A DNA stretch of 64,000 nucleotides. It comes from an uncultured Stomatobaculum sp. (lineage in GTDB: Bacteria; Bacillota; Clostridia; Lachnospirales; Lachnospiraceae). A program made the translations under genes and the position numbers. Under the pieces are notes generated by a model. It worked only from the letters and a program-made list of their open reading frames with translations. It was not told the origin of the DNA and did no database searches. Location of the stretch: NCBI RefSeq assembly GCF_937924975.1, contig NZ_CALEYG010000029.1:1-64000 (forward strand), in the 5' to 3' direction. Shown here one piece after another: positions 31,943 through 41,151 of the stretch (positions are counted from its first letter, which is position 1; each line of letters starts with the position of its first letter).

Positions 31943-33439
31943 ATGACGACACAGGAAAAATTGAAACAGTACCGCGATTGGATTTTCAAATGCTCTGCCT
32001 ACAGCATGGCGCTCAATATCATCGATATTGACAAGCAGACGGTTGCGCCGAGCGCAGGTGCGGCTTACCGCGATGAGAGGTCCTCGTATCTCGCGGGCGA
32101 GCTCTTTAGCCTTGAGACCGACCCGGAGATTATTGCGCTCTTAAAGGAGTTAAAGGACGACCCGGAGGTAGATGCCGAGACAAAGCGCGCCGTGCAGCTC
32201 TACTATAAGGGCGTCATGGACACCATGTGCATTCCGAAGGAAGAGTATGTGGCATACCGGAAGCTCTGCAACGAGTCTTTTGATGCCTGGATTCTCGCAA
32301 AGTCCAAGGCGGACTATTCGATTTTTGAACCCTATTTAAAGCAGGTGATCGAGAGTCAGAAGAAGCTCTACGGCTACCGCGACAGCAAGCTCTCGGTCTA
32401 CAATCAGATGCTGGATGACTTTGAGCCCGGCATGACGGAAGAAAAGTACGATGCCTTCTTTGCGGCGTTGAAAGAGCGTCTGGTCCCGTTAATCCGCAAG
32501 GTGACACAGGCAAAGCAGATCCGCGAGGACTTCCTGCACCTCGAGTACCCGGTCGAAGAGCAGAAGAAGTTTATGAATGAGCTTCTTAGCTACCTGCACT
32601 TTGATCCCTCCTGGGGCTACCAGAACGAGTCCGAGCATCCCTTTACCTCCTGGACTTGTGAGAACGACTGCCGCACCACAACCAAGTATGTTCCGAACGG
32701 CGTGGTCTCGGCGATTTTCTCGACCGTGCATGAGGTGGGACACGCGTACTATGAGCACGATGTGGATCCGAAGTACGACGGCATGATACTCTCGGAGGGC
32801 ATTTCTTCCGGCATGCACGAGTCCCAGTCCCGTCTCTGCGAGAACTATCTGGCGCGCACCGAAGCTTTCTGGCGCTATCACTACCCGAAGCTCAAGGCGC
32901 AGTTCCCGAAGCAGCTCGGCGATGTGAGCCTTGCGGACTTCTTGAAAGCGGTCAATGCTTCCAAGCCCTCCTTTATTCGCACCGAGGCGGATGAGCTCAC
33001 CTATCCGCTGCATGTCCTGATTCGCTATGAGATCGAGAAGGGGCTCTTTAACGGCAGCATCTCGACCGAGGGCCTCGACAAGACCTGGAACGCGAAGTAC
33101 AAGGAGTATCTCGGTGTCGATGTGCCGAATGCGAAAGTCGGCATCCTGCAGGACGTACACTGGTCCGGCGGCAGCTTCGGCTACTTCCCGACCTATGCGC
33201 TCGGCACGGCGTTTGCGGCGCAGTTCGTGCACACCATGCGGAAGGAACTGGATGTGGACAAGCTGCTCGAGAACAATCAGTACGATGTGGTCATGGGCTG
33301 GTTAAAGGAGCACATCCACAAGTACGGCTGCCGCTATGACGCGCCTGAACTCATGAAGCTGGTCACGGGCGAGGACTTTGATGTGAATTACTTCCTCGAC
33401 TACATCGAAGAGAAGTATACAAAGCTGTATCAGCTGTAA
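31943..33439 (+). CDS. M32 family metallocarboxypeptidase
   Basis: A 498-residue protein of the Taq carboxypeptidase family. HEVGH near residues 263-267 is the zinc site, and GISSGMHESQSRL supplies the third ligand (Glu) and the M32 signature. Length fits the family (~500). It is cytosolic and removes C-terminal residues from peptides with broad specificity, and probably works with the M3 oligopeptidase and peptide importer further right. It starts at ATG 31943 behind AAAGGAGC. GC-rich codons (CTC, GCG, GAG) mark it as core DNA. Confidence 0.95.
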   Translation: MTTQEKLKQYRDWIFKCSAYSMALNIIDIDKQTVAPSAGAAYRDERSSYLAGELFSLETDPEIIALLKELKDDPEVDAETKRAVQLYYKGVMDTMCIPKEEYVAYRKLCNESFDAWILAKSKADYSIFEPYLKQVIESQKKLYGYRDSKLSVYNQMLDDFEPGMTEEKYDAFFAALKERLVPLIRKVTQAKQIREDFLHLEYPVEEQKKFMNELLSYLHFDPSWGYQNESEHPFTSWTCENDCRTTTKYVPNGVVSAIFSTVHEVGHAYYEHDVDPKYDGMILSEGISSGMHESQSRLCENYLARTEAFWRYHYPKLKAQFPKQLGDVSLADFLKAVNASKPSFIRTEADELTYPLHVLIRYEIEKGLFNGSISTEGLDKTWNAKYKEYLGVDVPNAKVGILQDVHWSGGSFGYFPTYALGTAFAAQFVHTMRKELDVDKLLENNQYDVVMGWLKEHIHKYGCRYDAPELMKLVTGEDFDVNYFLDYIEEKYTKLYQL

Positions 33440-33458
33440 ATGTTCCGACCTAATGTTC

Positions 33459-33486
33459 GGGGCGGTGTCCGGTGGGATGCCGCCCC
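33459..33486 (+). terminator. hairpin after M32 gene
   Basis: GGGGCGG (33459-33465) pairs with CCGCCCC (33480-33486), 20 bases after the stop. The T-run is poor (ACTGCTTTACGG), so termination may be partial. Confidence 0.45.
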
Positions 33487-33564
33487 ACTGCTTTACGGTA
33501 TAAGAGCTACAGTCGCACGGGCGACAATTGTGTGTTGTTTGATTGTGATGAAAGGAAGTCTGTT

Positions 33565-33924
33565 TTGCTGAATGGTATCGTTGTAGCGATGGGCGGAGCG
33601 ATCGGCGCAGTGCTCCGTTATCTGATCGGTCTTTTGCCGCTGAATCCGCAGAACGGGTTCCCGCTAAAGACCTTTTGTATCAATGTAATCGGCGCCTTTG
33701 TAATCGGTCTGGTTGCGGCGCTGAGTGCAAGAGCAAGTCTCAATCCGCGCTTCACGCTGTTTCTAAAGGTGGGGATTTGCGGCGGTTTTACGACCTTCTC
33801 TTCGTTTGCGCTGGAGACAGAGACTTTGCTCGGAAAAGGGAATCAGACCATAGCCCTGCTCTATGTGCTGTCGAGTCTGGTCTGCGGCGTTCTGGCAGTG
33901 GCAGTGGCTGAAAGTCTGGTATAA
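33565..33924 (+). CDS. crcB: CrcB/Fluc fluoride ion channel
   Basis: A 119-residue four-span protein with GGAIGAVLRYLIG, TFCINVIGAFVIG and GICGGFTTFSSFALE, the conserved Fluc motifs including the TTFSSF polar track. It exports fluoride as a dual-topology dimer. TTG 33565 is chosen, eight bases after AAAGGAA; the longer ORF from 33472 adds a non-membrane, poorly coding lead. Many Firmicutes carry two crcB genes; only one is in the window, and no fluoride riboswitch can be recognised upstream. Confidence 0.92.
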   Translation: MLNGIVVAMGGAIGAVLRYLIGLLPLNPQNGFPLKTFCINVIGAFVIGLVAALSARASLNPRFTLFLKVGICGGFTTFSSFALETETLLGKGNQTIALLYVLSSLVCGVLAVAVAESLV

Positions 33925-33951
33925 AAGCGTTCACAAAAGGTTCACATAATA

Positions 33952-33993
33952 TTAGCACTCAACTATTGACGGTGCTAACAACAGAGGTATAAT
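33952..33993 (+). promoter_or_regulatory. CIRCE-like HrcA operator with promoter, hsp20
   Basis: TTAGCACTC (33952-33960), nine bases, CGGTGCTAA (33970-33978) matches the CIRCE inverted repeat with two changes in the right arm. It covers the -35 TTGACG (33966-33971) of a promoter whose -10 is TATAAT (33988-33993, 16-base spacer). HrcA would repress it at normal temperature. Confidence 0.8.
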
Positions 33994-34096
33994 GGGCACT
34001 GTAAAGAGGAACAGAGAGTAAGCAAAAGAGAGTTCACCCTCCTTCCCCTGAATCAGCTTCGACCTTACGGTCGAGGACAATTAAGGAGGTAAGAGT

Positions 34097-34546
34097 ATGT
34101 TAGTACCGAGTCTGTTTGGCGAGAATTTGTTTGATGATTGGTTTGATTTCCCGGCATTGAAAGGAGCAGACCGGACGGAGCGGAAGTTGTACGGTCGCCA
34201 CGCGAGAATGTTGATGAAGACCGATGTGCATGAGAAAGAGGACAGCTATGAGCTGGACATTGATCTGCCGGGCTTCAAGAAAGAAGAGCTCACGGTGGAG
34301 CTGAACAACGGTTATCTCACGGTCAGTGCCGCAAAGGGGCTGGACGAAGAGAAGAAGGATCAGGATGGAAAGCTGATTCGGCAGGAACGCTATTCGGGTT
34401 CCATGCAGAGAAGCTTCTATGTGGGCGCACATGTGAAAGAAGAGGATGTGAAAGCGAAGTTTGAGCAGGGTGTCCTGAAACTCAGTATTCCGAAGAAGAC
34501 AGAGGCAAATCTGCCGGAGAAGAAGACCATTCTGATTGAAGAATGA
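34097..34546 (+). CDS. hsp20: Hsp20 / alpha-crystallin small heat-shock protein
   Basis: A 149-residue protein. The alpha-crystallin domain runs from about residue 38 (MKTDVHEKEDSYELDIDLPG) to 130, with ELNNGYLTVSA and the FEQGVLKLSIPK strand, and a short C-terminal tail. The N-terminal LFGENLFDDWFDFP is typical of bacterial Hsp18. It is an ATP-independent holdase for unfolding proteins. AAGGAGGTAAGAGT precedes the ATG. Control is heat-inducible through the upstream CIRCE-like site. A truncated copy of its 3' end lies at 42242-42310. Confidence 0.95.
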   Translation: MLVPSLFGENLFDDWFDFPALKGADRTERKLYGRHARMLMKTDVHEKEDSYELDIDLPGFKKEELTVELNNGYLTVSAAKGLDEEKKDQDGKLIRQERYSGSMQRSFYVGAHVKEEDVKAKFEQGVLKLSIPKKTEANLPEKKTILIEE

Positions 34547-34597
34547 TTGCGTGAAAACAAATGCGAGTTCAGGTGGAGTGGATGCCACTGAAAAAGA

Positions 34598-34630
34598 AAA
34601 AGCTGCCGCAGTATTGCGGCAGCTTTTTTT
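34598..34630. terminator. bidirectional terminator between hsp20 and ABC operon
   Basis: AAGCTGCCGCA pairs with TGCGGCAGCTT, with A-rich DNA before and seven Ts after, so it works for hsp20 and for the minus-strand ABC gene ending at 34659. It is copied at 42361-42394. Confidence 0.9.
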
Positions 34631-34658
34631 GTCACTTCCGGATTTAGCCGAACGTCCT

Positions 34659-36368
34659 TTATGACGCAATCGATTGTTCGGCGTTCCACATGGCCGTATA
34701 TTTACCTCCCAACTTTAACAGTTGCTCATGGGTCCCGGACTCCGCGATTTTTCCGTCTGCCACGACGAGGATTCGATCGGCATTTTTTATAACAGACAAG
34801 GTATGAGCAATCATCACAACGGTTTTGTTTTCCTGCAGCAGATTTGAAATTGCCTGTTTGACAGCGAGTTCATTCTCAATATCCAAAGAGGAGGTTGCCT
34901 CATCCAGAAGCAGAATCGGGCTGTTTTTCAATATGGCCCGAGCAATCGAAAGTCGCTGTCGTTCACCGCCGGATAGCAGATTGCCGTTTTCACCGATGGA
35001 GGTATCATACCCTTTTTTCATTTTTCGGATAAATGTGTCACAGTTCGCTTTTTTGCAGGCGGTTTCTATTTTCTCATCCGTAGCGGAAGGCTTTGCGTGG
35101 CGTATGTTCTCTCGTACTGTTTCATGAAACAGAAATGTGTCCTGATCGACCATAGAGATGATATCCAGTACATCTTCCGCATTGACATGGAGGATAGAGT
35201 ACCCGCCGATGTCAATGTCCCCGCTTTCCGGATCATAATATTTTGCAATCAGATTCAAGATTGTTGATTTTCCGGATCCGGAGTCTCCTACAATTGCGGT
35301 TAGCTTATGATCCGGTATTGTGAAACTCATTTTTTTCAGAACAGGTTCTCCCCGCACATAAGAGAACGACACATCATGAAAGGAGATGCCGTACTCTTTA
35401 GGCGAAAAGATATCTTTGCTTTTCGATTGTTCCTTTTCTGTCAACAGGTTTTGGATGTTTGTTTTTGAAATCAGGAGATTCCTGTAACTGAACATGTCCA
35501 CCGAAATTGCAGCGGTCAGCTTTGCTAAAACCATCGGCATCATGCACAGAAACAGGAAATTGATTGCGTGGATGGCTCCGGATTGCCATGGGATGAATCC
35601 AATCCACATAATCAGCGGAACGGTAAGCCAATTTACAATGTTAAAAGCAAAATTAACCGGAATCCCGTGTGCCTCATATTGATAACTGACTGTGCTGAAT
35701 TTCCGCAGGGCAGCGGTTGTGTTTTTGTTTTTAGTGCCTCCCATTCCATATGACCGGAAGGTCTGAATTCCGTCGATGTACTCAACGATTTGTCCTACAG
35801 CGTCGGCCGTAACAGCATTCTTTTCCTTACCGTACTTTCCCACAATTCGAAATGACAGCCACATTTCGGGGAGCAACAGAAGAAGAGAAAACAGTAGGAT
35901 GACCGCAGCCGGGAAATACAGAACACCGATAAAGGAGATCACGATGACTGACAGGATCCCGTTTTTTACAAGAGAGGCAAGTTTATGCGTAAGAATCTGC
36001 TCATAACCATTGACATCTGCCGTCATAATATTGATGTATTGCCCTTCGCGCTTTTCCGTAAAGCCGGATAACGGAAGCTTTCTAAGCTTATCGCCAAGGC
36101 CGAGGCGAATGTTCTTAGACACCTCAGCGCCACCGATTTGGCTCTGCGTATAACCAATGCTGTAAATGACAAGTCGTATCACAAAGATAGCTCCGACGAG
36201 GCCGGATAGACTGAAGATGCGCCGCATAGAAGCAGTACCGTCGTACAGCATTGTGAGCACTGCGTAAATGACAATATAGTTACTTCCGGAAAGAAGTCCC
36301 TCCAAAACGGTCAATATCAGACCACGGTAAAACCGGGTATTTTTGTGGAAAAGGTTTTTATCTGTCAT
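34659..36368 (-). CDS. exporter-fold ABC protein (permease-ATPase), second half of a heterodimer
   Basis: A 569-residue protein: six-span transmembrane domain to about residue 320, then an ATPase with Walker A GDSGSGKSTIL, signature LLSGGERQRLS and Walker B ILLLDEATSSLD. It is the YbtQ/IrtB-like class, which has an exporter fold but often serves import of metal chelates together with a partner. Its ATG (36368) overlaps the stop of the partner gene, with GGAGGTATCGCAGG as ribosome site. It is the last of five coupled genes driven from the region near 41 kb. Confidence 0.88.
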   Translation of the reverse strand: MTDKNLFHKNTRFYRGLILTVLEGLLSGSNYIVIYAVLTMLYDGTASMRRIFSLSGLVGAIFVIRLVIYSIGYTQSQIGGAEVSKNIRLGLGDKLRKLPLSGFTEKREGQYINIMTADVNGYEQILTHKLASLVKNGILSVIVISFIGVLYFPAAVILLFSLLLLLPEMWLSFRIVGKYGKEKNAVTADAVGQIVEYIDGIQTFRSYGMGGTKNKNTTAALRKFSTVSYQYEAHGIPVNFAFNIVNWLTVPLIMWIGFIPWQSGAIHAINFLFLCMMPMVLAKLTAAISVDMFSYRNLLISKTNIQNLLTEKEQSKSKDIFSPKEYGISFHDVSFSYVRGEPVLKKMSFTIPDHKLTAIVGDSGSGKSTILNLIAKYYDPESGDIDIGGYSILHVNAEDVLDIISMVDQDTFLFHETVRENIRHAKPSATDEKIETACKKANCDTFIRKMKKGYDTSIGENGNLLSGGERQRLSIARAILKNSPILLLDEATSSLDIENELAVKQAISNLLQENKTVVMIAHTLSVIKNADRILVVADGKIAESGTHEQLLKLGGKYTAMWNAEQSIAS

Positions 36369-38122
36369 CCTGCGATACCTCCTTTTCCATAGGTGATATT
36401 CCTTGCTGATTCATAGCTTTCCCAACTTCTTCGGTAATAGCTGTTGCGCGAAAGCAGTTCATCATGGGTGCCGATATCGGAAATCGTATGATTCTCTACC
36501 ACCGCAACCTTGTCACACATGCCGACAACACTGAGCCGATGAGCAATGATGAGGACGGTTTTCCCCTTGGAGAGGTTCCGGATTGCTTTGTCAATCTCCA
36601 TCTGATTTTCCGGATCGGCGGCACTCGTCGCTTCATCCAAAATAAGAATCGGCGCGTTTTTTAAAATTGCCCTTGCAATGGCAATTCTCTGCTTTTCGCC
36701 GCCCGAAAAGCGGGAACCGTAACTCCCGACTTTTGTTTCATATCCGTCGGGGAGGGACATGATGAAATCGTCAATTTGTGCTGCACTTGCAGCTTCTCTA
36801 ACCTGCTCCAAAGAGGCGTTCATCCCCATGCGAATATTGTCAAAGACAGAGTCTCGTGTCAGGAAAGTCTTCTGAAAGACGAGAGATATATGCGCGAGGA
36901 GTGTTTCGTATCGGATACTTTTGACGTTTTTTCCTCCGATTAGAACCTCTCCGCCATCCGGGTCGTAGAAACGGGAAATCAGTGCGGCAATCGTGCTTTT
37001 ACCCGTGCCGGAGGCGCCTATAACGGCGACTTTTTCGCCTTCGCGGATGCACAGGTTGCAATTTTCAAGCACATTTGTTTTTCCGTCATAGGAAAAGCGC
37101 ACGCCTTTTAGTGTGATATCACGGCTTTCGGGGAAAGCATCTCCGCCTTCAAAAACCGGAAGTTCCAGTATTTCTTTTACTTTTGCAATGCCGCTGAACG
37201 CCTGCGCGAAATTTCCGGAAAGCTGTTGAAGCGGAAGCAATTCCGTCAAATACAGGGACCCGATATAGGTAAACAGGAGAAATACGCCGGATGTGATAGT
37301 TCCCCGCAGGAATAGCCTTCCGCCCAGGGGAACGATCAGCAAAAGTCCGGACTCCAGTATCAGAATGAAGACAGCATACAAGGGAGCAGTCTTTTTCGAG
37401 ATTCTGTTCCACGCTCTGTTTCCGTCGAGAATGGCTTCTCTGAATTTTTGAAATGATTTGCTGCCCATCCGGTATGCCTTAATCAGACGCATGTCGCGGA
37501 CATATTCGACCATGACGGAATTGAAGTCGGCAAGAGATTCGTTGGCCTCAGGCAACATATCAGACATTTTTTGAAACACTGCCATCATCACCGGAATATC
37601 CAAAAGGAGAGGAAGCAGAGAAATGAGTGCCAGCGGAACATTCACCGTCATGAGATAAGCAAAAATAACGACAGGACCGGTAAGATAGCTGACAAGCTCC
37701 GGAATGTTATGTGCAAGACATAACTCTAACTTCTCAATGTTCTCATTCAAGACGGTTTTGATTTCACCGGTGCTCCGCTCGTTGACATATCCGAGCGGAA
37801 CCTTCGCCAGGTGTTCTATGATCATGCAGCGCACCCGAAACAGGGTGTTATAAGCACCTTTGTGCGAGAGTACACCGGACAGACCAAGCAGAATCATTCG
37901 AAGAATGGTTGTGACTGTTACCGGAACGATGCTGTCCGTCAATTCTTTCTTTGTCAGCGTTCCCAGTAGGACGCTGTCCATCAAGCGATAAATGCCGACA
38001 TACGGTCCGATTACAAGCAGTCCGCTCAAAAATGCACACAAGACAGAGGCAAATAAGTACCATTTGTCGCTGCCGGCCCATGTAAGAAGTAATTTGACCG
38101 GTTTTTCTCGTCCCTTATTCAA
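36365..38122 (-). CDS. exporter-fold ABC protein (permease-ATPase), first half of a heterodimer
   Basis: A 585-residue half-transporter from TTG 38122 behind GGGAGGTGATCTG. There are six membrane segments, then Walker A GASGTGKSTIA, signature RFSGGEKQRIA and Walker B ILILDEATSAAD (D replaced late in the motif). It is closely paired with 34659-36368 (four-base overlap), so a heterodimer is expected. In neighbouring ECF-type cassettes such pairs resemble YbtPQ/IrtAB importers. It overlaps the upstream ECF ATPase gene end by eight bases. Confidence 0.88.
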   Translation of the reverse strand: MNKGREKPVKLLLTWAGSDKWYLFASVLCAFLSGLLVIGPYVGIYRLMDSVLLGTLTKKELTDSIVPVTVTTILRMILLGLSGVLSHKGAYNTLFRVRCMIIEHLAKVPLGYVNERSTGEIKTVLNENIEKLELCLAHNIPELVSYLTGPVVIFAYLMTVNVPLALISLLPLLLDIPVMMAVFQKMSDMLPEANESLADFNSVMVEYVRDMRLIKAYRMGSKSFQKFREAILDGNRAWNRISKKTAPLYAVFILILESGLLLIVPLGGRLFLRGTITSGVFLLFTYIGSLYLTELLPLQQLSGNFAQAFSGIAKVKEILELPVFEGGDAFPESRDITLKGVRFSYDGKTNVLENCNLCIREGEKVAVIGASGTGKSTIAALISRFYDPDGGEVLIGGKNVKSIRYETLLAHISLVFQKTFLTRDSVFDNIRMGMNASLEQVREAASAAQIDDFIMSLPDGYETKVGSYGSRFSGGEKQRIAIARAILKNAPILILDEATSAADPENQMEIDKAIRNLSKGKTVLIIAHRLSVVGMCDKVAVVENHTISDIGTHDELLSRNSYYRRSWESYESARNITYGKGGIAG

Positions 38123-39626
38123 ACAGATCACCTCCCTTATTTATCCCCACGGCAGAAAAGAACAATTGCTTCATCTGCGCCTTGTTATCCGCACGGAATT
38201 TTAAATCGTCGCTGATGTCACCATCGGAAAAAACAAGTATGCGGCTACATGTCCTGCAAAGAAATTCATAATCGTGTGTCACAACAAATATGATTTTCCC
38301 CTGTTCGGAGAGCTTGCGGATTATTTTGGCGACGCTTGTCATGCTCTCATAATCCAATCCGCTGGTAGGTTCATCAAAGACAATCAGTTCTTTTTTACAT
38401 ATCTGTCCCACAGCGACGGCCAGCCTTTGCTTTTGTCCGCCGGAAAGCGTACCGGGATGTTGTGCGGCGAAGGGTGTCAGATCCAGCGTGTCCATCGTTT
38501 CTGCAATCAGAGCTGAATTCGGGTTACGAATGCCGAAGGAGCATTCTGCCTCCACGCTCTCTGCAAAAAGTTGAAAATTCACATCCTGCATGACCATATA
38601 GGAGATTTCCTGCCGTTTTTTCTTTGAGATGATTTTGCCATCCCGGAAAAAATCTCCTTTGATTTCTGGATGCAATCCGCAGAGGGCTCGCGAAAAGGTC
38701 GTTTTACCGGTTCCGTTTTTCCCGACAAGTGCAATTACCTCACCCCGCGAAAATTTCGCGCTGATATTTCTCAGCACAGGTTCTTTCCTGTGGAACAGGG
38801 AAACATTTTTGAGCTCCAGACTGTTTTCCGGTTCTATTTTCGCAATTACCCCGGGAAGCTCTTTTCGCAAGTCAGTGGTTCGGAGCCCCAGTATTCGGCG
38901 CTCTTCTTCTGTCAGGGTCAGGAATTCTTTGGCAGAGTAATTTTTTGTTATCTGTCCTTCATCCAATACAAGGATGCGGTCAACGATATCCATCAGGTAA
39001 TATAGGCGGTGTTCGACAATCAAAATGGTTTTTCCCTGAGACTTAAGCTCTTTGAGATGAGTTCTTAAAGCATCAACGGTCTCCATATCCAGATTGGAGG
39101 ATGGCTCGTCCAAAAGGTAAACCGAGGGATTCATGGCATATACAGAGGCAAAAGCAATCTTCTGCTTTTCTCCGCCGGAAAGAGAGAAAAGATTCCTTCC
39201 GCGCAGATTTTCGATTTTCAGATTCCTTGCGGCGGCAGCTACTTTTTGCGCAATCTGTTCCCTGGGCAAGGCCCGGTTTTCCACGCCAAATGCAATCTCG
39301 CTGTCTGTATCCACATTGAAGAACTGTGTCTTTGGGTTCTGAAACACCGAACCGACAAGAGATGCGATTTCGTACATCGGAAGTTCCGAAAGGTTCTGTC
39401 CGTCAAGCAGAACATTCCCGGTCAGCTTCCCGGGATAGATATTGGGGATAAGTCCGTTTACAAGGCGCGTCAAGGTGGTTTTTCCGCAGCCGCTCTTCCC
39501 GCAGAGAAGGACGCATTCTCCGTCATTCACCGTGAAATTGATGTCATGCAAACTCGCTGTTCTATGTATATTCGTCTGCGCCCTGTGTGAGTCATATGAA
39601 AAAGATACATGCTGAAATGTAATCAT
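38115..39626 (-). CDS. fused double ATPase of an ECF transporter (EcfA-A')
   Basis: A 503-residue protein with two complete ATPase domains. The first has GKSGCGKTTLTRL, LSGGEKQKIAF and VYLLDEPSSNLD; the second has GKNGTGKTTFSRA, LSGGQKQRLAV and LIVFDEPTSGLD. The fusion replaces separate EcfA1 and EcfA2. ATG 39626 is chosen because it overlaps the stop of ecfT as ATGA; the longer TTG start at 39647 is less likely. With the T and S subunits upstream it forms an energy-coupling-factor importer. Confidence 0.92.
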   Translation of the reverse strand: MITFQHVSFSYDSHRAQTNIHRTASLHDINFTVNDGECVLLCGKSGCGKTTLTRLVNGLIPNIYPGKLTGNVLLDGQNLSELPMYEIASLVGSVFQNPKTQFFNVDTDSEIAFGVENRALPREQIAQKVAAAARNLKIENLRGRNLFSLSGGEKQKIAFASVYAMNPSVYLLDEPSSNLDMETVDALRTHLKELKSQGKTILIVEHRLYYLMDIVDRILVLDEGQITKNYSAKEFLTLTEEERRILGLRTTDLRKELPGVIAKIEPENSLELKNVSLFHRKEPVLRNISAKFSRGEVIALVGKNGTGKTTFSRALCGLHPEIKGDFFRDGKIISKKKRQEISYMVMQDVNFQLFAESVEAECSFGIRNPNSALIAETMDTLDLTPFAAQHPGTLSGGQKQRLAVAVGQICKKELIVFDEPTSGLDYESMTSVAKIIRKLSEQGKIIFVVTHDYEFLCRTCSRILVFSDGDISDDLKFRADNKAQMKQLFFSAVGINKGGDLFE

Positions 39627-40357
39627 GGTGACACAATCCTTTCCCAAATAAGACCCAGCACAAGAATGCAGACTGCAAGAACTGTGGCAATCCGGTCTCT
39701 TCTCCGGAAGCGTATCTCAAGAAGGCAGGTACGCGGTGTTGGGTTCTCTATCCCGCGAGTCACTGCGGCGGCAGAGAGTTCATCTGCCGCATTGGAAGCT
39801 GTCATCAGCAAGGGGACATAGAGACATTCCACCGTCATAACCGGATTTTTCAGAAAGCCGAACAAGGAGGGGGTTACATCTCTGAGCCGCATGGCGTCCT
39901 TGATATACCCCCAATCCTCACAAACTGTGGGAATGTACCGAAGCATGATTGCCAACGGAATAATCACCTGCTTGGGAATATGTGCCTTGTTCATCGCGCT
40001 CAGGAATTCATTGACCTTCGTCGTGGAAAGAATAATGTTTGCCAGAAAAGCACAGGGGTAGACCGTATAAAATAAGCCGAGCCAGGATGTGAATACGGTG
40101 TACAATAGGCCTTTTTCAAGTGACATAATTCGTGTTGTCAGCAGGTAAAAGACGCCGTAAAATGCCGCCGGGACAAGTGACATTCGGACTTTTCCGCTTG
40201 CGCACCCGAATATGGTAATCGCAAAAACGAGTAAGTTCTCATAGGAAATAGAGGGCACAATCATCGCTGAAATCACGCATAGAATCAGCAGAATCATTTT
40301 TGTGCGGGGATCAAACGACAGCCCGGGACGGCTTTCTGTGTTCGCACTTTGTATCAT
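39623..40357 (-). CDS. ecfT: ECF transporter transmembrane subunit EcfT
   Basis: A 244-residue membrane protein with the CbiQ/EcfT plan: about five spans and the coupling helices (AIMLRYIPTVCEDWGYIKDA and MTASNAADELSAAAVTRGIE) that carry the A-x-R-G-type motif (AVTRGIE). It begins with ATG 40357 overlapping the S-component stop (ATGA). It links the S component to the fused ATPase. Confidence 0.9.
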   Translation of the reverse strand: MIQSANTESRPGLSFDPRTKMILLILCVISAMIVPSISYENLLVFAITIFGCASGKVRMSLVPAAFYGVFYLLTTRIMSLEKGLLYTVFTSWLGLFYTVYPCAFLANIILSTTKVNEFLSAMNKAHIPKQVIIPLAIMLRYIPTVCEDWGYIKDAMRLRDVTPSLFGFLKNPVMTVECLYVPLLMTASNAADELSAAAVTRGIENPTPRTCLLEIRFRRRDRIATVLAVCILVLGLIWERIVSP

Positions 40358-40965
40358 GCCGTGATTCCCGCTTTTTCAAATTGCTTCTTTAACAGTTGAC
40401 TGCCGACAAAACCGCTGAAAAGGGCGACTAAAACAGTGCCTGCCAACATGGTTATCAAAATCCGCCGGTTGACGGTTGCCGCCATTGTATCTAGGTATTC
40501 CTGCGGTGTGCCCTTTTCCGACATCCTGCTTACCCAGGCTTGCGGATTGATGAAATATGCAAGATAGGACCCGGTTCCGCCGAGGCAGAAAACAATATAG
40601 GATAGAATGTTGATTTTAATATTCCGATAGCGTCCGGTCCTTGCTACCGTATCGGCCAGTGCGCTTCCGGCCAGATAGCCGATGGTCATTCCGATATGCA
40701 TGCCGGTCACATAGCAGAAGATTGCCATCATCAGACCCGCAATAAAAATAGGGCCCGGTTTTGGGACTTTTGCGACCAGTAAAAGATATACCGGTCCGGC
40801 AAGAAGTGCCGCGCCTACCGGAAAATAAAAGGTCAAGGTCGGGAACATTGCAAAGGGGCCCCCGCTCAAGGAAATACATATCAATAGAATGGCGGAAAAG
40901 ACACCGACAGTAATGAGATCCTTGACTGTAAGTTTCTGTTTCCTGCGGTTTGTTTCACTTGTCAT
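40354..40965 (-). CDS. ECF transporter S component, MptD/Trep_Strep type
   Basis: A 203-residue protein from ATG 40965 (GGGAGGGCCTTTG upstream). It has about six membrane segments, beginning LTVKDLITVGVFSAILLIC, with YLAGSALADTVARTGRYRN in the middle, matching the MptD-family (Trep_Strep) S components. The substrate of the family is not settled for me. In this cassette, the PchR/YbtA-like regulator and the paired exporter-fold ABC proteins favour a metal-chelate or tetrapyrrole-like ligand. It is the first gene of the leftward operon. Confidence 0.85.
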   Translation of the reverse strand: MTSETNRRKQKLTVKDLITVGVFSAILLICISLSGGPFAMFPTLTFYFPVGAALLAGPVYLLLVAKVPKPGPIFIAGLMMAIFCYVTGMHIGMTIGYLAGSALADTVARTGRYRNIKINILSYIVFCLGGTGSYLAYFINPQAWVSRMSEKGTPQEYLDTMAATVNRRILITMLAGTVLVALFSGFVGSQLLKKQFEKAGITA

Positions 40966-41151
40966 AACAAAGGCCCTCCCTTTCAGTGTACACATTGCAG
41001 TGCAAAAGACGCGGTGGTAGTATAGTATTAGATTCAACTAATTATAAAAACAGTATAGAAAATCAGGAAAAGCAAAACAATACGGTTGAGAACGGTTTGT
41101 CTGATGCGTATGAAATCGCGTCCGATATGTATGATTTCGAGGGGATTACGT
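40966..41151. promoter_or_regulatory. divergent control region, ECF operon / AraC regulator
   Basis: About 190 bases of AT-rich DNA separate the two divergent starts. TATAGTATTAG and AACTAATTATAAAAAC offer -10-like sequences on both strands. No perfect operator repeat is evident; an AraC dimer site is expected here from the arrangement. Confidence 0.4.

Noticed and set aside
32489..33232. 247-codon minus-strand frame in the M32 gene
   Set aside because: Antisense shadow of a strongly supported metallopeptidase.
33440..33564. Fluoride riboswitch ahead of crcB
   Set aside because: The expected conserved crcB-motif blocks are not seen. The only structure is the GC-rich hairpin at 33459-33486, which fits a terminator.
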